DNA from: UMGS1519 sp050951095
GTDB taxonomy: Bacteria > Actinomycetota > Coriobacteriia > Coriobacteriales > Eggerthellaceae
Reading direction: 5' to 3'
NCBI GenBank assembly: GCA_050951095.1
Contig: JBMNIQ010000002.1
Span: 544,721-608,720 of the forward strand
Length of the DNA: 64,000 bases
The number at the start of each line of letters is the position of its first letter. Position 1 is the stretch's first letter. The position numbers and the translations under genes are program-made. The notes under the pieces were generated by a model, which searched no databases, was not told the DNA's origin, and was given only the letters and a program-made list of their open reading frames with translations. Shown one piece after another: positions 8,120 through 17,368 of the stretch.

Positions 8120-10597
8120 CTATCCCAGCACCTCTCCGGCGTAGCGGGCGCTTTCCGCCGCGTCCTTCGCATAGAAATCCGCGCCCACCATCTGGGCATA
8201 TTCTTCATTCAGCACGGCGCCGCCCACCATGATCTTCACGTCCGGCGCTTCGGCATGCAGCAGCTCGATGGTCTCGTTCATGCTCTTCACGGTCGTGGTC
8301 ATCAGTGCCGAAAGGCCCACGATCTTCACGTCGTGTTCGCGCACGCAGTCCAGCACGGCCTGCGGATCCACGTCGCGCCCCAGGTCGATGACCTTGTAGC
8401 CGTAATTCTCCAGCAGCATCTTCACAATGTTCTTGCCGATGTCGTGGATGTCGCCCTTCACGGTGGCCACGGCAATGGGGCCCTTGCCCGCATCCGTCGT
8501 GGCGGATTGCGCGCGAATCACGTCGAAGCCTGCTTTCGCGGCCTCGGCGGACGCCATCAGCTGCGGCAGGAAGAACGTGCCCTTCTCGAAGCGGTCACCC
8601 ACCTCGTCCAGCGCGGGAATAAGGTGCTTGTTGATGACGTCCATGGTGTCCGTTTGCGCCAGCAGCGCCTCCGTGGCTGCGGGCACGGGGCCCTTGTTGC
8701 CGGCGATGACCAGGCGGTACAGCTCGGACGTGCCGGAATCGTCGCCGGCGGCTGCCGGCTGCCCGTTCTCCGCGGATGCGGCAGGGGCGGCCGCGGCGGC
8801 AGGCGCAGCAGCGGTAACGACGCGGTTCGCGTATTCCGCAATGTAGTGCTGGGCGTTCGTGTCCTGCGCGCACAGCACGCGCCACGTGTCCACCACTTCC
8901 CGGTAGCGGTCCGCCAGCGGGTTCAGGATGGGCATGTCCAGGCCGGCGGCGAATGCCGCGGCAAGGAACGTGCCGTTCACAATGGGGCGGGCGGGCAGGC
9001 CGAAGCTGACGTTCGACACGCCCAGCACGGTGCGGCAGCCCAGCTTCGTCTTCACCATGTTCACGGCGCGAAGGATCTCAACCACTTCGTTCTGGTTCGT
9101 GGAGGCGCTCATGACCAGGCAGTCAATGAACACGTCCTGCTTCGGGATGCCGTATTTCGCAGCCTCCGCCACAATTTTCTGCGCAATGGCGAAGCGTTCT
9201 TCCGCGGTGGGCGGGATGCCGCCCTCGTCCAGCGTCAGGCCCACCACGGCGCAGCCGTAGTGCTTCACAATGGGCAGCACGGCGTCCATGTTCTCCTGCT
9301 TGCCGTTCACGGAGTTGATCAGGGGCTTTCCGGCGTAGCGGCGCACGGCGCCCTCCACGGCCGCGGGGTCGGACGAGTCGATCTGCAGCGGCAGGCCGCA
9401 GACGGATTGGATCTTCTTGATCAGCTGCACCAGCGTCTCGCCCTCGTCGATCTCGGGCAGGCCGGCGTTCACGTCCAGCAGGTCCGCGCCGGCGTCTGCC
9501 TGGGCAATGGCCTCGCCCACAACATAGTCGTAATCCTTCGAACGCAGCGCTTCCTTCAGCTTCTTCTTGCCCGTGGGATTGATGCGCTCGCCGATAACGG
9601 CCACTTCGCGCCCGCGCAGCACCACGGCGTTCTGCGCGCTGGTCACGGTGCACAGCGGAGCCGTCTCGCGTGCCGGCGGAGTGGCGCCGGCGACCAGTTT
9701 CGCCTCGCGGGCGATGTAATCCGGGTCCGTGCCGCAGCAGCCGCCGATGATCGTGGCGCCGGCGCGCACCATGGGCTCCACGGCGGACAGGTACGCGTCC
9801 GGCGTGATGGAGAACACGGTCTTGCCGTCCACCAGATCCGGCAGGCCGGCGTTCGCCTGCACCATCACGGGGCAGCGCGCCACCTGCAGCATCTCGTCGA
9901 CGATGGGGCCCAGCGCGTCGGGGCCCAGCGAGCAGTTCACACCCAGCGCGTTCACGCCCAGCGACGACAGCACGATGGCGGCCACGGTGGGGCTGGTGCC
10001 CAGGAACGTGCGCCCCGTCTCGTCGAACGTCATGGTGGCGAAAATGGGCAGGTCGCTGTTCTCCTTGCATGCCAGCACGGCGGCCTTCACTTCCAGCAGG
10101 TCCGTCATGGTCTCGATGATGAACAGGTCCGCGCCGTACTTCTGCGCGGCTTTCGCCTGCTCTGCGAACAGGTCGTACGCCTCGTCGAACGGCAGCGTGC
10201 CCATGGGCTCCAACAGCGCGCCCGTGGGGCCGATGTCCGCTGCCACGTACTGCGCGCCGGAATTGCGGGCGCATGTGATGGCCGCCTTGAAGATCTCGTC
10301 CACGGTGGCGGCGCCGTCCAGCTTGCGGGCGTTCGCGCCGAACGTGTTCGTGGTCACGGCCTGGCTACCGGCATCCACATATTCGCGATGGATCTCCGTG
10401 ATGCTGTCCGGGTCCGTCAGGCACAGCAGCTCGGGCAGCTCGCCGGCCTTCAGGTTGCGGCGCTGCAGCATGGTGCCCATGGCGCCGTCGAAGATCAGGT
10501 AGTCTTCGCCGCGCAGCACGCGGCGGAGGTGGTCGTCCTTCACGCGCACGTCCTGCGGCGAGCGCGGTTTCAGGGTTCCACTGGTTATCGGTAGCAT
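8120..10597 (-). CDS. metH: Cobalamin-dependent methionine synthase lacking the reactivation domain
   Basis: 825 aa. Domain order is homocysteine-binding (zinc cysteines in GVNCSLGP and GGCCGTD), methyltetrahydrofolate-binding (IGERINPTGKKK, DVNAGLPE), a B12 cap and a B12-binding domain with the axial-ligand motif DIHDIGKN. An Ala/Pro-rich linker separates the folate and B12 domains. The C-terminal SAM reactivation domain of full-length MetH (about 1,200 aa) is absent and is supplied by the gene just upstream. ATG 10597 was chosen because it overlaps that gene's stop by 13 bp and follows a GAAAGGCGG site; an in-frame ATG at 10624 is possible. Confidence 0.92.
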   Translation of the reverse strand: MLPITSGTLKPRSPQDVRVKDDHLRRVLRGEDYLIFDGAMGTMLQRRNLKAGELPELLCLTDPDSITEIHREYVDAGSQAVTTNTFGANARKLDGAATVDEIFKAAITCARNSGAQYVAADIGPTGALLEPMGTLPFDEAYDLFAEQAKAAQKYGADLFIIETMTDLLEVKAAVLACKENSDLPIFATMTFDETGRTFLGTSPTVAAIVLSSLGVNALGVNCSLGPDALGPIVDEMLQVARCPVMVQANAGLPDLVDGKTVFSITPDAYLSAVEPMVRAGATIIGGCCGTDPDYIAREAKLVAGATPPARETAPLCTVTSAQNAVVLRGREVAVIGERINPTGKKKLKEALRSKDYDYVVGEAIAQADAGADLLDVNAGLPEIDEGETLVQLIKKIQSVCGLPLQIDSSDPAAVEGAVRRYAGKPLINSVNGKQENMDAVLPIVKHYGCAVVGLTLDEGGIPPTAEERFAIAQKIVAEAAKYGIPKQDVFIDCLVMSASTNQNEVVEILRAVNMVKTKLGCRTVLGVSNVSFGLPARPIVNGTFLAAAFAAGLDMPILNPLADRYREVVDTWRVLCAQDTNAQHYIAEYANRVVTAAAPAAAAAPAASAENGQPAAAGDDSGTSELYRLVIAGNKGPVPAATEALLAQTDTMDVINKHLIPALDEVGDRFEKGTFFLPQLMASAEAAKAGFDVIRAQSATTDAGKGPIAVATVKGDIHDIGKNIVKMLLENYGYKVIDLGRDVDPQAVLDCVREHDVKIVGLSALMTTTVKSMNETIELLHAEAPDVKIMVGGAVLNEEYAQMVGADFYAKDAAESARYAGEVLG

Positions 10598-11280
10598 TGG
10601 TTGCCCGCCTTTCTCAGGTTGCAATAGCGCGAGAAGCTGCAGTTCGCGCAGCTGCGCCGGTCGTCTTGGGGCGTGTCGAACAGGCCCACGAATGCCGTGA
10701 TGCTCTTCGCCGGGATCAGCAGGTTCGAATCCGTGACGGTGATGCCCAGCTTCTTGTCCGCGTCAAGTATACGGATCACGGTCGGCTGGATGTCAAGCGG
10801 CAGGTCGCCGTAGCCGGGGCTGAAGCGCCAGTTGCACCACAGGCCGCGTCCGCGCGCGTCTTCCACGATGCGTGCGTTGCAGGCATCGCCCACGGTTTCC
10901 ACCAGCGCGGATCCGGCGGAGCCGTAGATGGCGGCGTCCAGGCCGTTCTTGAACGACAGGCGCCGCAGCTCCTGTTCGTTTCCCAATCCGGCCGTGGCCG
11001 CCATGACGGCCACCAGCTGCGCGCCCTTCAGATGCTCGTAGATGTCGCGGCCCTCCAGCACGAGCGTCGTTCCCGTCAGGCGGATGTCGCCATGCGAGCT
11101 GTCGCACGGGAAGATGCGGTACGTGAAGCCGGGGTTCGACGTCTGTTCGCAGCGCGCGAACAGCGTTTCCAGGCGCTCGTTCAAGTCGGGTGTGATGTCC
11201 TGCCCGGTATATCCCAGGTAGCGGAGGGCCTCCGCCCGGTCCACATGCCAGGCGGAGGCGCCGTTTGCTTGTGCAGTCAT
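10585..11280 (-). CDS. Stand-alone methionine synthase reactivation domain protein
   Basis: 231 aa. The segment RFSPGYGDLPLDIQ matches the SAM-binding signature of the MetH activation domain, and the C-terminus has a small cysteine cluster (SCANCSFSRYC). It would reductively methylate inactive cob(II)alamin in the truncated MetH encoded immediately downstream. The gene lies between metF and metH with a 29-bp gap and a 13-bp overlap, so the three are probably one operon. ATG 11280 begins the recognisable protein. Confidence 0.85.
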   Translation of the reverse strand: MTAQANGASAWHVDRAEALRYLGYTGQDITPDLNERLETLFARCEQTSNPGFTYRIFPCDSSHGDIRLTGTTLVLEGRDIYEHLKGAQLVAVMAATAGLGNEQELRRLSFKNGLDAAIYGSAGSALVETVGDACNARIVEDARGRGLWCNWRFSPGYGDLPLDIQPTVIRILDADKKLGITVTDSNLLIPAKSITAFVGLFDTPQDDRRSCANCSFSRYCNLRKAGNQCYR

Positions 11281-11309
11281 TCGTGCAGCGGTGTCCTTCG
11301 TGCGGTTCC

Positions 11310-12164
11310 CTACAGATAGGGGCGGACGTTCTCGTAGATCTCGCGCGCCACGTCCGGCTTGTTCATAGAGTAGATGTGCAGTGCGTCCACGCCGTGCTCG
11401 GCCAGGCCGATAAGCTGGCGGCTTGCATACTCGATGCCGGCCTTGCGCAGGTCGTCCGGCTTGTCCTCGTAACGGGCCAGCAGCTTCACCAGCGCGGAGG
11501 GCAGGCTGGCGCCGCACATGAACACCATGCGGGAAACCTGGCTCTTCGACATGATGGGCATGATGCCGAACTCGATGGGGATGCGGATGCGCGCCGCGCG
11601 GCATTCGTCCAGGAACTTATAAGCATAGCGGTTGTCGAAGAACAGCTGCGTCACGAAGAACTGCGCGCCGGCATCCTGCTTCTCCTTCAGGTAGTGCACG
11701 CTTTCGCGCAGGTCGATGCAGTCCACGTGCCCTTCCGGATACGCGGCGGCACCTACGCAGAAGCCCTCTTCGCGCAGCTGGGGAATCAGGTCCTTCGCGT
11801 ACCGGTAGTCCTTGATGGGGCGGTCGGGGCCCAGGTCGCCGCGCAGGGCCAGCACGTTCTCAATGTTGTGGCCCTTCAAGCTTTCGATGATGGCCTGCAT
11901 ATCGGTCTTCGTGGCGCCGGCGCACGTCAGATGCGCCATCATCGTCAGGCCCAGTTCCCGTTGGCCCATGTCCGCAATCTGCACGGTGCGTTCGGAGTTG
12001 CCGGATCCGCCGGCGGAATACGTCACGGACACGAATGCGGGGTCCAGCTCCGCCAGGCCGGACAGCACCGTGCGCGCCTCGTCTACGGGCAGGTCGCCCT
12101 TCGGCGGGAAGATCTCATAGGATACGGGGATATGCTCTCCGCCGTAGATATCGGTAATGCGCAT
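11310..12164 (-). CDS. metF: Methylenetetrahydrofolate reductase
   Basis: 284-aa flavoprotein that makes the methyl-THF used by MetH. The N-terminal YEIFPPKG carries the conserved glutamate; other family blocks include VSVTYSAGGSGN, HLTCAGATKTD, ALRGDLGPD and QLFFDN. ATG 12164 follows GAAGGAG at good spacing, better than the ATG 15 bp upstream. It is first in the metF, activator, metH operon. Its promoter must lie in 12165-12340, where no SAM or cobalamin riboswitch was recognised on the minus strand. Confidence 0.95.
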   Translation of the reverse strand: MRITDIYGGEHIPVSYEIFPPKGDLPVDEARTVLSGLAELDPAFVSVTYSAGGSGNSERTVQIADMGQRELGLTMMAHLTCAGATKTDMQAIIESLKGHNIENVLALRGDLGPDRPIKDYRYAKDLIPQLREEGFCVGAAAYPEGHVDCIDLRESVHYLKEKQDAGAQFFVTQLFFDNRYAYKFLDECRAARIRIPIEFGIMPIMSKSQVSRMVFMCGASLPSALVKLLARYEDKPDDLRKAGIEYASRQLIGLAEHGVDALHIYSMNKPDVAREIYENVRPYL

Positions 12165-12319
12165 AACGGGCTCCTTCACGTGCGGGGAAACGGGCTTCGC
12201 GGGTGTTCGCCCTTTGTTCCCCTCATTGCTTTCTGCGTTCGCTATTGTACGCTGCGGAACTGCGGCAATCCAAGTATCCAGACGGGGCTGTTCTGTGGGC
12301 GGATGCTTCGCGGCAAGCC

Positions 12320-12348
12320 TGTGACCTGGGATGATAACTGGCTATAGT
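12320..12348 (+). promoter_or_regulatory. Candidate promoter for the cobalamin-riboswitch operon
   Basis: TATAGT (12343-12348) is a good -10 box with a weak -35 (TGTGAC, 12320-12325) 17 bp upstream. It lies ahead of the riboswitch leader on the plus strand. Confidence 0.4.
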
Positions 12349-12439
12349 TAAATTGAATCGCCAACGGAGCGTGACGGGGGTATCAGATGGGCAACGCCGC
12401 CGCGCGAGCGGGGCGCGAATGCTAAGATGCAGACACATA

Positions 12440-12620
12440 GCTAATGGCCATGGATGGACGCGCCAGGCAAGGCGCCGGGATGCGAGGGGCATCCCGAGGG
12501 GAATGCAGGTGGGAATCCTGCGCTGTACCAGCAACCGTAAACGTGGACGGGCGGATCGTACGTGCCCTATGCCGGGGTGCGCCGTTCGGGTGAAGCAAAG
12601 TCGGAATGCCTGCCATCGAG
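12440..12620 (+). promoter_or_regulatory. Cobalamin riboswitch
   Basis: The leader contains the conserved core in order: GGGAAtgcaGGTGgGAAtCC, then CTGtaCCAGCAAcCGTAA (about 12500-12545), and a B12-box-like GTCGGAATGCCTGCC at about 12600. It ends about 30 bp before an ATG. In high adenosyl- or methylcobalamin it should lower expression of the downstream operon. The exact ends are approximate. Core order and sequence are seen directly; the regulatory direction follows the known family. Confidence 0.85.
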
Positions 12621-12646
12621 AATCGAGAGCCCTGGGAGGTATCACT

Positions 12647-13984
12647 ATGACTGGTAGCATTATCCATGCTCGCGCCCGATTGGGCGCGTGCGGCATCGTC
12701 GCGGCGTTCGCATTGGCGCTGGCGGCGACCCTGATGGCGTTCGCCGCGCCCGCGCAGGCGGCCGAATCCGTTTCGACCACCGTGTACGCCAGCGCGCAGA
12801 AGGCGAATTCGTTCGTGTTCGTGCCGCAGAAGATAACGGTGAGCAGCACCGAGGCCGAGAATTTCGGCTACACGGACGAGGTGGATTCCTCGAAGGCCGT
12901 GTCGCAGCTGGACGTGCTGGTGAAGATGCACGAGCTGAAGTACGGCAAGGCGTTCACGAAGGACACCGCTACTAATTATCTGGCCCTGAGTGGTGGCTTC
13001 ATCACGAAGGCGCTGGGTGAGACCACCTATAACTGGGGCATCGCGCAGAACAACAAGGCGGCCGTGGACGAGACGTCCGATTACACCAGCTACGGCTATA
13101 CCGGCCTTGCGGTGACGCAGGCGTCCGTTGCGAAGAACGATGTCGTCTCGCTCTTCTACTACGACTACATCGCCTCGGACTATTCCGACGCTACCGGCAT
13201 TTCCTATTTCGCGAACAGCAAGGGCTCGGCCGTGACCACTGTCTCCGCCGTTACCGGCAAAAAGGTCGCGCTGACCGCGAATGAGCTGCAGAACTTCATG
13301 GGCAACGGTTCGAAGAACGACGCCGATCGTGCTGCGGCCACCATCACCTTGGCAAAGGCGCAGCTGACCGCTGTGAACACGTCCACGGGCAAGCAGAAGA
13401 ACATCTCCGGCGCTGTCACGAACAGCAAGGGCACCGCATCCGTGTCGTTCAAGCAGCCGGGCACGTACCTGGTGTCCGCTGCGCCTGCCGCCGGCACGTA
13501 CACGGCATCTCCGTTCGTGTTCGTGAAGGTGAGCATCGCGAAGGGCTACACGGCCAAGGTTGCCGGCGCGAAGTACACGGTGACCAGCACCAACAAGAAG
13601 ACCGTCACGTATGTGAAGGCACCCACGGGCAAGAAGACCGTGAAGGTTCCCGCCACCGTGAAGCTCAAGGACGGCAAGACGTACAAGGTCACGAAGATCG
13701 CCGCGAAGGCATTCAAGTCGAATAAGACCGTCACGAAGGTGGTCGTGGGCAAGAACGTGACGAAGATCGCGAAGTCCGCGTTCTACAAGACGCCGAAGCT
13801 GCATACCGTGCAGGTTGCCAGCAAGCATCTGAAGAAGGCCGCCACCGTGAAGGCGTCGTTCAAGGGCTCGAAGCTGAAGAAGGCGCTGAAGGTCACCACG
13901 GCCAAGGGCGTTGCTAAGAAGTATGTGAAGAAGTCCTTCACGAAGAAGAATCTGGTCGCTCCGAAGAACGTGCGCGTGGCATAA
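12647..13984 (+). CDS. Secreted protein with probable transcobalamin-like N-terminal domain and BspA-type leucine-rich repeats
   Basis: 445 aa with a Sec signal peptide (hydrophobic core near residues 12-35, cleavage after AQA). Residues 40-190 show a DUF4430-like pattern: a buried LDVLVKMHELKYG helix, GGFITKALGE, NWGIAQNNKAA and a late ND-V-SLFYYDY strand. The last 150 residues are Lys-rich and contain LRR_5/BspA-type repeats (KVTKIAAKAF, KVVVGKNVTKIAKSAF). No LPxTG motif or C-terminal helix is visible. ATG 12647 follows GGGAGGT. As the first gene under the cobalamin riboswitch it is a candidate extracellular corrinoid binder. The DUF4430 assignment here is an inference from pattern. Confidence 0.7.
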   Translation: MTGSIIHARARLGACGIVAAFALALAATLMAFAAPAQAAESVSTTVYASAQKANSFVFVPQKITVSSTEAENFGYTDEVDSSKAVSQLDVLVKMHELKYGKAFTKDTATNYLALSGGFITKALGETTYNWGIAQNNKAAVDETSDYTSYGYTGLAVTQASVAKNDVVSLFYYDYIASDYSDATGISYFANSKGSAVTTVSAVTGKKVALTANELQNFMGNGSKNDADRAAATITLAKAQLTAVNTSTGKQKNISGAVTNSKGTASVSFKQPGTYLVSAAPAAGTYTASPFVFVKVSIAKGYTAKVAGAKYTVTSTNKKTVTYVKAPTGKKTVKVPATVKLKDGKTYKVTKIAAKAFKSNKTVTKVVVGKNVTKIAKSAFYKTPKLHTVQVASKHLKKAATVKASFKGSKLKKALKVTTAKGVAKKYVKKSFTKKNLVAPKNVRVA

Positions 13985-14005
13985 CCGTGCTCGTCGCCTG
14001 ACATC

Positions 14006-15334
14006 GTGGTAGGAATGAAGAAGAAAAACAGGGCGCTCAACATTGCGATGGCGGTGCTTATCGCCGTCATCGTGGTGGCGGGCGTCCTTTTCGCCTTGAA
14101 TATGCGCGGTACGTTCGAGACGGCGCAGGACACGGCGTATGCTGCTGCGGACAAATCCGGCAACGCGAACATCACGCGCGATGGCATCGGCTACCGCCTG
14201 GACGAGGGCACCGTGCTGCAGGTGGGCGACAACGTGGAAACGCTGTCCGGCTCCACGATCACGCTGAAGGGCGACAGCCATGGCAGTGCGGCTCTGGACG
14301 AATCCACCGTGCTGGATGCACGGAGCGACTGCCTGGAATTCGAATCCGGAAGCGCCTTCTGCCAGGTGGCGCCCGACCAGGGGCTGTCCCTGAAGACGTC
14401 CCAGATGCAAGCGTCGTCTACAGACGGCGTGTTCGTGCTGGAAGCGGGCACGGGTACCACGAGCATCTACGTGCTTGCCGGCACCGTCACGATGCAGGAC
14501 GGCACGACGCTGACTGCCGGTCAGACGGCTACGTACACAGATGGCAAAGACGCGCCGGATGTGCAGCAGTCGTATTCGCTCGGCCGCTTCGACGATTTCA
14601 TGCTGGAACGCACGGCGGCGGCGCTGAAGGACGGCAAGGGCCTGTGCTTCACTGCGAAGCAGGTGGCGAAGCAGCAGAAGAAGCGCGCGAACGAGAAGGG
14701 CGCTTCGTCTGGGAAACCCGCATCCGTAGCCACGGATGCGGCGAAATCGTCGGCCGGCAGCAGCTCTGCCGCGAACAATGAAGACACTGCGGCAAGCGGA
14801 AGCACGTCTTCTTCCTTCGCGGCCGGCGCTACCGCAAACGGCGGCACGGCGCAGGGGACGTCGTCCGGCAACGCCGGCGGCTCCGCGGCGAAGGCGGGGA
14901 AATCCGGCGGCTCATCCGCGTCGGCGGCGAAGGCGGCCACGCGGACCGTGACCATCCAGATTCGCTGCGATACCATCCTGAAGCACAAGAAGCAGCTGGC
15001 ATCCGGCAAGCTGAAGTATGTGCCGTCGAACGGCGTCATCCTGGGCACCACGACAGTGGCCGTATCGAAGGGCGACACGGTGTTCGATGTGCTGAAAGCC
15101 GTTTGCGACGACCGCGGCATCCAGCTGGAGTACTCGTATGCGCCCGTGTACGAGACGAACTACATCGAGGGCATCAACAACCTGTACCAGAAGGACTGCG
15201 GCGACCAGTCCGGCTGGGTGTACAAGGTCAACGGGTGGTCGCCGAATGTGGGCTGCTCGCAGTACAAGGTGAAGAACGGCGACCGCATTGTGTGGTCATA
15301 TACGTGCGAGAACTACGGAGAGGACGTGGACTAG
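14006..15334 (+). CDS. Membrane-anchored FecR-like / DUF4430 (transcobalamin-like) protein
   Basis: 442 aa. One N-terminal membrane helix (about residues 12-34) anchors the protein outside. Residues 45-190 resemble a FecR-type beta domain (NVETLSGSTITL, GTVTMQDGTTL). An Ala/Ser/Gly-rich linker follows. The last 110 residues are a clear DUF4430 domain (GDTVFDVLKAVCDD, YIEGINNLYQKDCG, GWVYKVNGWSPNVGCSQY, KNGDRIVWSY), the fold of the C-terminal half of transcobalamin/intrinsic factor. The first possible start is GTG 14006; ATG 14015 is in frame but has AGG almost touching it. It lies 21 bp after the previous gene in the riboswitch operon. Confidence 0.85.
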   Translation: MVGMKKKNRALNIAMAVLIAVIVVAGVLFALNMRGTFETAQDTAYAAADKSGNANITRDGIGYRLDEGTVLQVGDNVETLSGSTITLKGDSHGSAALDESTVLDARSDCLEFESGSAFCQVAPDQGLSLKTSQMQASSTDGVFVLEAGTGTTSIYVLAGTVTMQDGTTLTAGQTATYTDGKDAPDVQQSYSLGRFDDFMLERTAAALKDGKGLCFTAKQVAKQQKKRANEKGASSGKPASVATDAAKSSAGSSSAANNEDTAASGSTSSSFAAGATANGGTAQGTSSGNAGGSAAKAGKSGGSSASAAKAATRTVTIQIRCDTILKHKKQLASGKLKYVPSNGVILGTTTVAVSKGDTVFDVLKAVCDDRGIQLEYSYAPVYETNYIEGINNLYQKDCGDQSGWVYKVNGWSPNVGCSQYKVKNGDRIVWSYTCENYGEDVD

Positions 15335-15337
15335 CGT

Positions 15338-17368
15338 ATGCGCAGCCAGGCGACATGCCTTGCGAAGAGTCCGGCGCGGCCGAGCAAGCCGCGTCTGTTC
15401 GCGTGCGCCCTGATTGGCGCGTGGTGCCTGCTGATCGCCGTCGCATTCGCCTGCCCGCCGGCGCTTGCGGACGAAGCTGCCTGGCCCAGCTTCCGCGCGG
15501 ATGCGAACAACAACGCCGTAACGGCTGCCGCCACGCCTGCCTCCACGACGCAGACGGCGCTGCGGTGGTCGCGGCAGTTCGGCAGCGGGTGGAGCGCCTC
15601 GCCCAGCCCGCAGATCGTCGTGGGCGATACGCTCGTCACCATGGCCGGCACTACTATATATAAGGTGGATCAGCAAACGGGGAAGACGCTGGCCACGGGC
15701 ACGCTGGCGGCTGCGCCGTCGTTCGCCTACACGTCGCCCACGTATGCGGACGGGAAGATCTTCGTGCCGCTGTCCGACGGCATCATCCAGGCCTTCGACG
15801 CGGACACGCTGCAGTCGTTGTGGGTGTATCGGGACGATCTGGGCGGCCAGTGCTGGGTGCCGCCCACGTACGCGGACGGCTTCGTGTACGGCGGCTTCTA
15901 TACGTCGGATACGGGCGAGGCGCATTTCGTGTGCCTGGATGCCGCGGATGGTGACCCCGCGCAGGCCACGGAAGCGAAGCAGGCAGCGTGGACGTACACG
16001 GCGAAGGGCGGCTTCTACTGGACGCAGGCCGCAGTAGTGGGAGATGCGGTCGTATTCGGCACGAACGACGGCACGTCGTCCGATGCGGGCACCGGTCATA
16101 TCGTTTCGCTGAACCGGAAGACGGGCAAGGTCATTTCGAAGCTGGACGTGGCGGGCGACCAGCATTCTGCCGTCGTCTCTTCGAATGGATACGTGTATTT
16201 CACCACGTCGGCTGGTTGTCTGTACCGGGCGTCCGTGGACGGGTCCGGCAAGCTGTCGAACCTTACGGGCGTGAATATCGGCACGCGCTCCACGTCTACG
16301 CCCGTTATCTACGATGGGCGTGCGTATGTGGGGACAAGCGAGGGCTTCTCGTCCGGCGCGCTGGTGGCCGTAGACGCGCAGAGCATGGACGTGTGCTATC
16401 GCGTGTCGCTGTCCGGGCCGTTGCAGTCGTCGCCCGTGCTCTCCACGGCGTATCTGCAATCCACGGGAGAGCTGTACCTGTACTGCACGCTGAACGGCAG
16501 CCCGGGCGGCATGCAGCTGATTCGCGTGGCGCCAGGGGCAACCGGCGCGTCGCAGGCAACCGTGCAGCAGATCTACGACGCGTCCGGCCACGCACAGTAC
16601 TGCATCTGCAGCCCGGCCGTGTCTGCCGATGGCACGCTGTTCTACAAGAACGATTCGGGCACGGTGTTCGCATTGGAGGCGACGGTCGATGCGAGCATTT
16701 CGCACGTCACGCAGCTCATCGGCGGCATCGGAACGGTGACGAAGGACTCGAAGGCATCCATTGCGAAGGCCCGTGCGGCCTACGATGCGCTGTCGAGTGC
16801 GCAACAGGCGCAGATCCCGAACTATTCCACGCTCACCGGCGCCGAGAAGGCATACGCGGCGCTTGCGGCGTCAAAGGGCTCGTCAAACAGCGGGAAGGGC
16901 GGCACGGCGAACGATTCGGGCGCCGCGAAGGCGAAGAAATCGTCTGGCGCGAACGGCTCCGCAAAGGGAGCGCAGGGCGCTGCGGGCACGAGGCGATTCC
17001 CCGGAGGCGCGGGCACGCGCGCGTCAGACGGCCTTTCGCCCCAGGCCATGGCCGGCGGCGGTGCTGCCGGCGCACCGGCGGCCACGGTGCGGGCGCGGAC
17101 CTCCTCCGGCACGCCCGCGACAACAGGCGCGAAGGCCGCGACGTCCTCGAAAGCTGCGAAGGAGAAGGCGGGCAGCGCCTCCGGCAGCTCGTCGTCGGCG
17201 AAGGCGAGCGACGCGAGCCGCGCTTCCGACCAGCAGCTGCCCGACGGCCAGGCGCCGTTCCCGTGGTGGTGGCTGGCCGTTGCAGGCGTTGCGCTGGCAG
17301 CGCTTATCGGCCTGGCGGTCTACCGCCGCCGCTCCAGCCGCACTGCATCGGGAGGCGATAGCCGGTGA
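15338..17368 (+). CDS. Surface PQQ-type beta-propeller protein
   Basis: 676 aa with an N-terminal signal peptide (cleavage near ALA-DEAAWPSF). Residues 50-450 are PQQ/WD-like propeller repeats, seen as repeating IYKVDQQTGK, GIIQAFDADTLQSLW, HIVSLNRKTGK and GALVAVDAQS blades. A small helical module (IAKARAAYDALSSAQQAQI) typical of Gram-positive surface proteins follows, then a low-complexity linker and a C-terminal membrane helix with a basic tail. The gene starts 4 bp after the DUF4430 gene and overlaps the next gene at GTGA. It may scaffold or present ligand at the cell surface; no catalytic function is apparent. Confidence 0.8.
   Translation: MRSQATCLAKSPARPSKPRLFACALIGAWCLLIAVAFACPPALADEAAWPSFRADANNNAVTAAATPASTTQTALRWSRQFGSGWSASPSPQIVVGDTLVTMAGTTIYKVDQQTGKTLATGTLAAAPSFAYTSPTYADGKIFVPLSDGIIQAFDADTLQSLWVYRDDLGGQCWVPPTYADGFVYGGFYTSDTGEAHFVCLDAADGDPAQATEAKQAAWTYTAKGGFYWTQAAVVGDAVVFGTNDGTSSDAGTGHIVSLNRKTGKVISKLDVAGDQHSAVVSSNGYVYFTTSAGCLYRASVDGSGKLSNLTGVNIGTRSTSTPVIYDGRAYVGTSEGFSSGALVAVDAQSMDVCYRVSLSGPLQSSPVLSTAYLQSTGELYLYCTLNGSPGGMQLIRVAPGATGASQATVQQIYDASGHAQYCICSPAVSADGTLFYKNDSGTVFALEATVDASISHVTQLIGGIGTVTKDSKASIAKARAAYDALSSAQQAQIPNYSTLTGAEKAYAALAASKGSSNSGKGGTANDSGAAKAKKSSGANGSAKGAQGAAGTRRFPGGAGTRASDGLSPQAMAGGGAAGAPAATVRARTSSGTPATTGAKAATSSKAAKEKAGSASGSSSSAKASDASRASDQQLPDGQAPFPWWWLAVAGVALAALIGLAVYRRRSSRTASGGDSR

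Noticed and set aside
12165..12340. SAM or cobalamin riboswitch for metF on the minus strand
   Set aside because: No conserved core of either class was found on that strand; only the plus-strand cobalamin riboswitch is supported.
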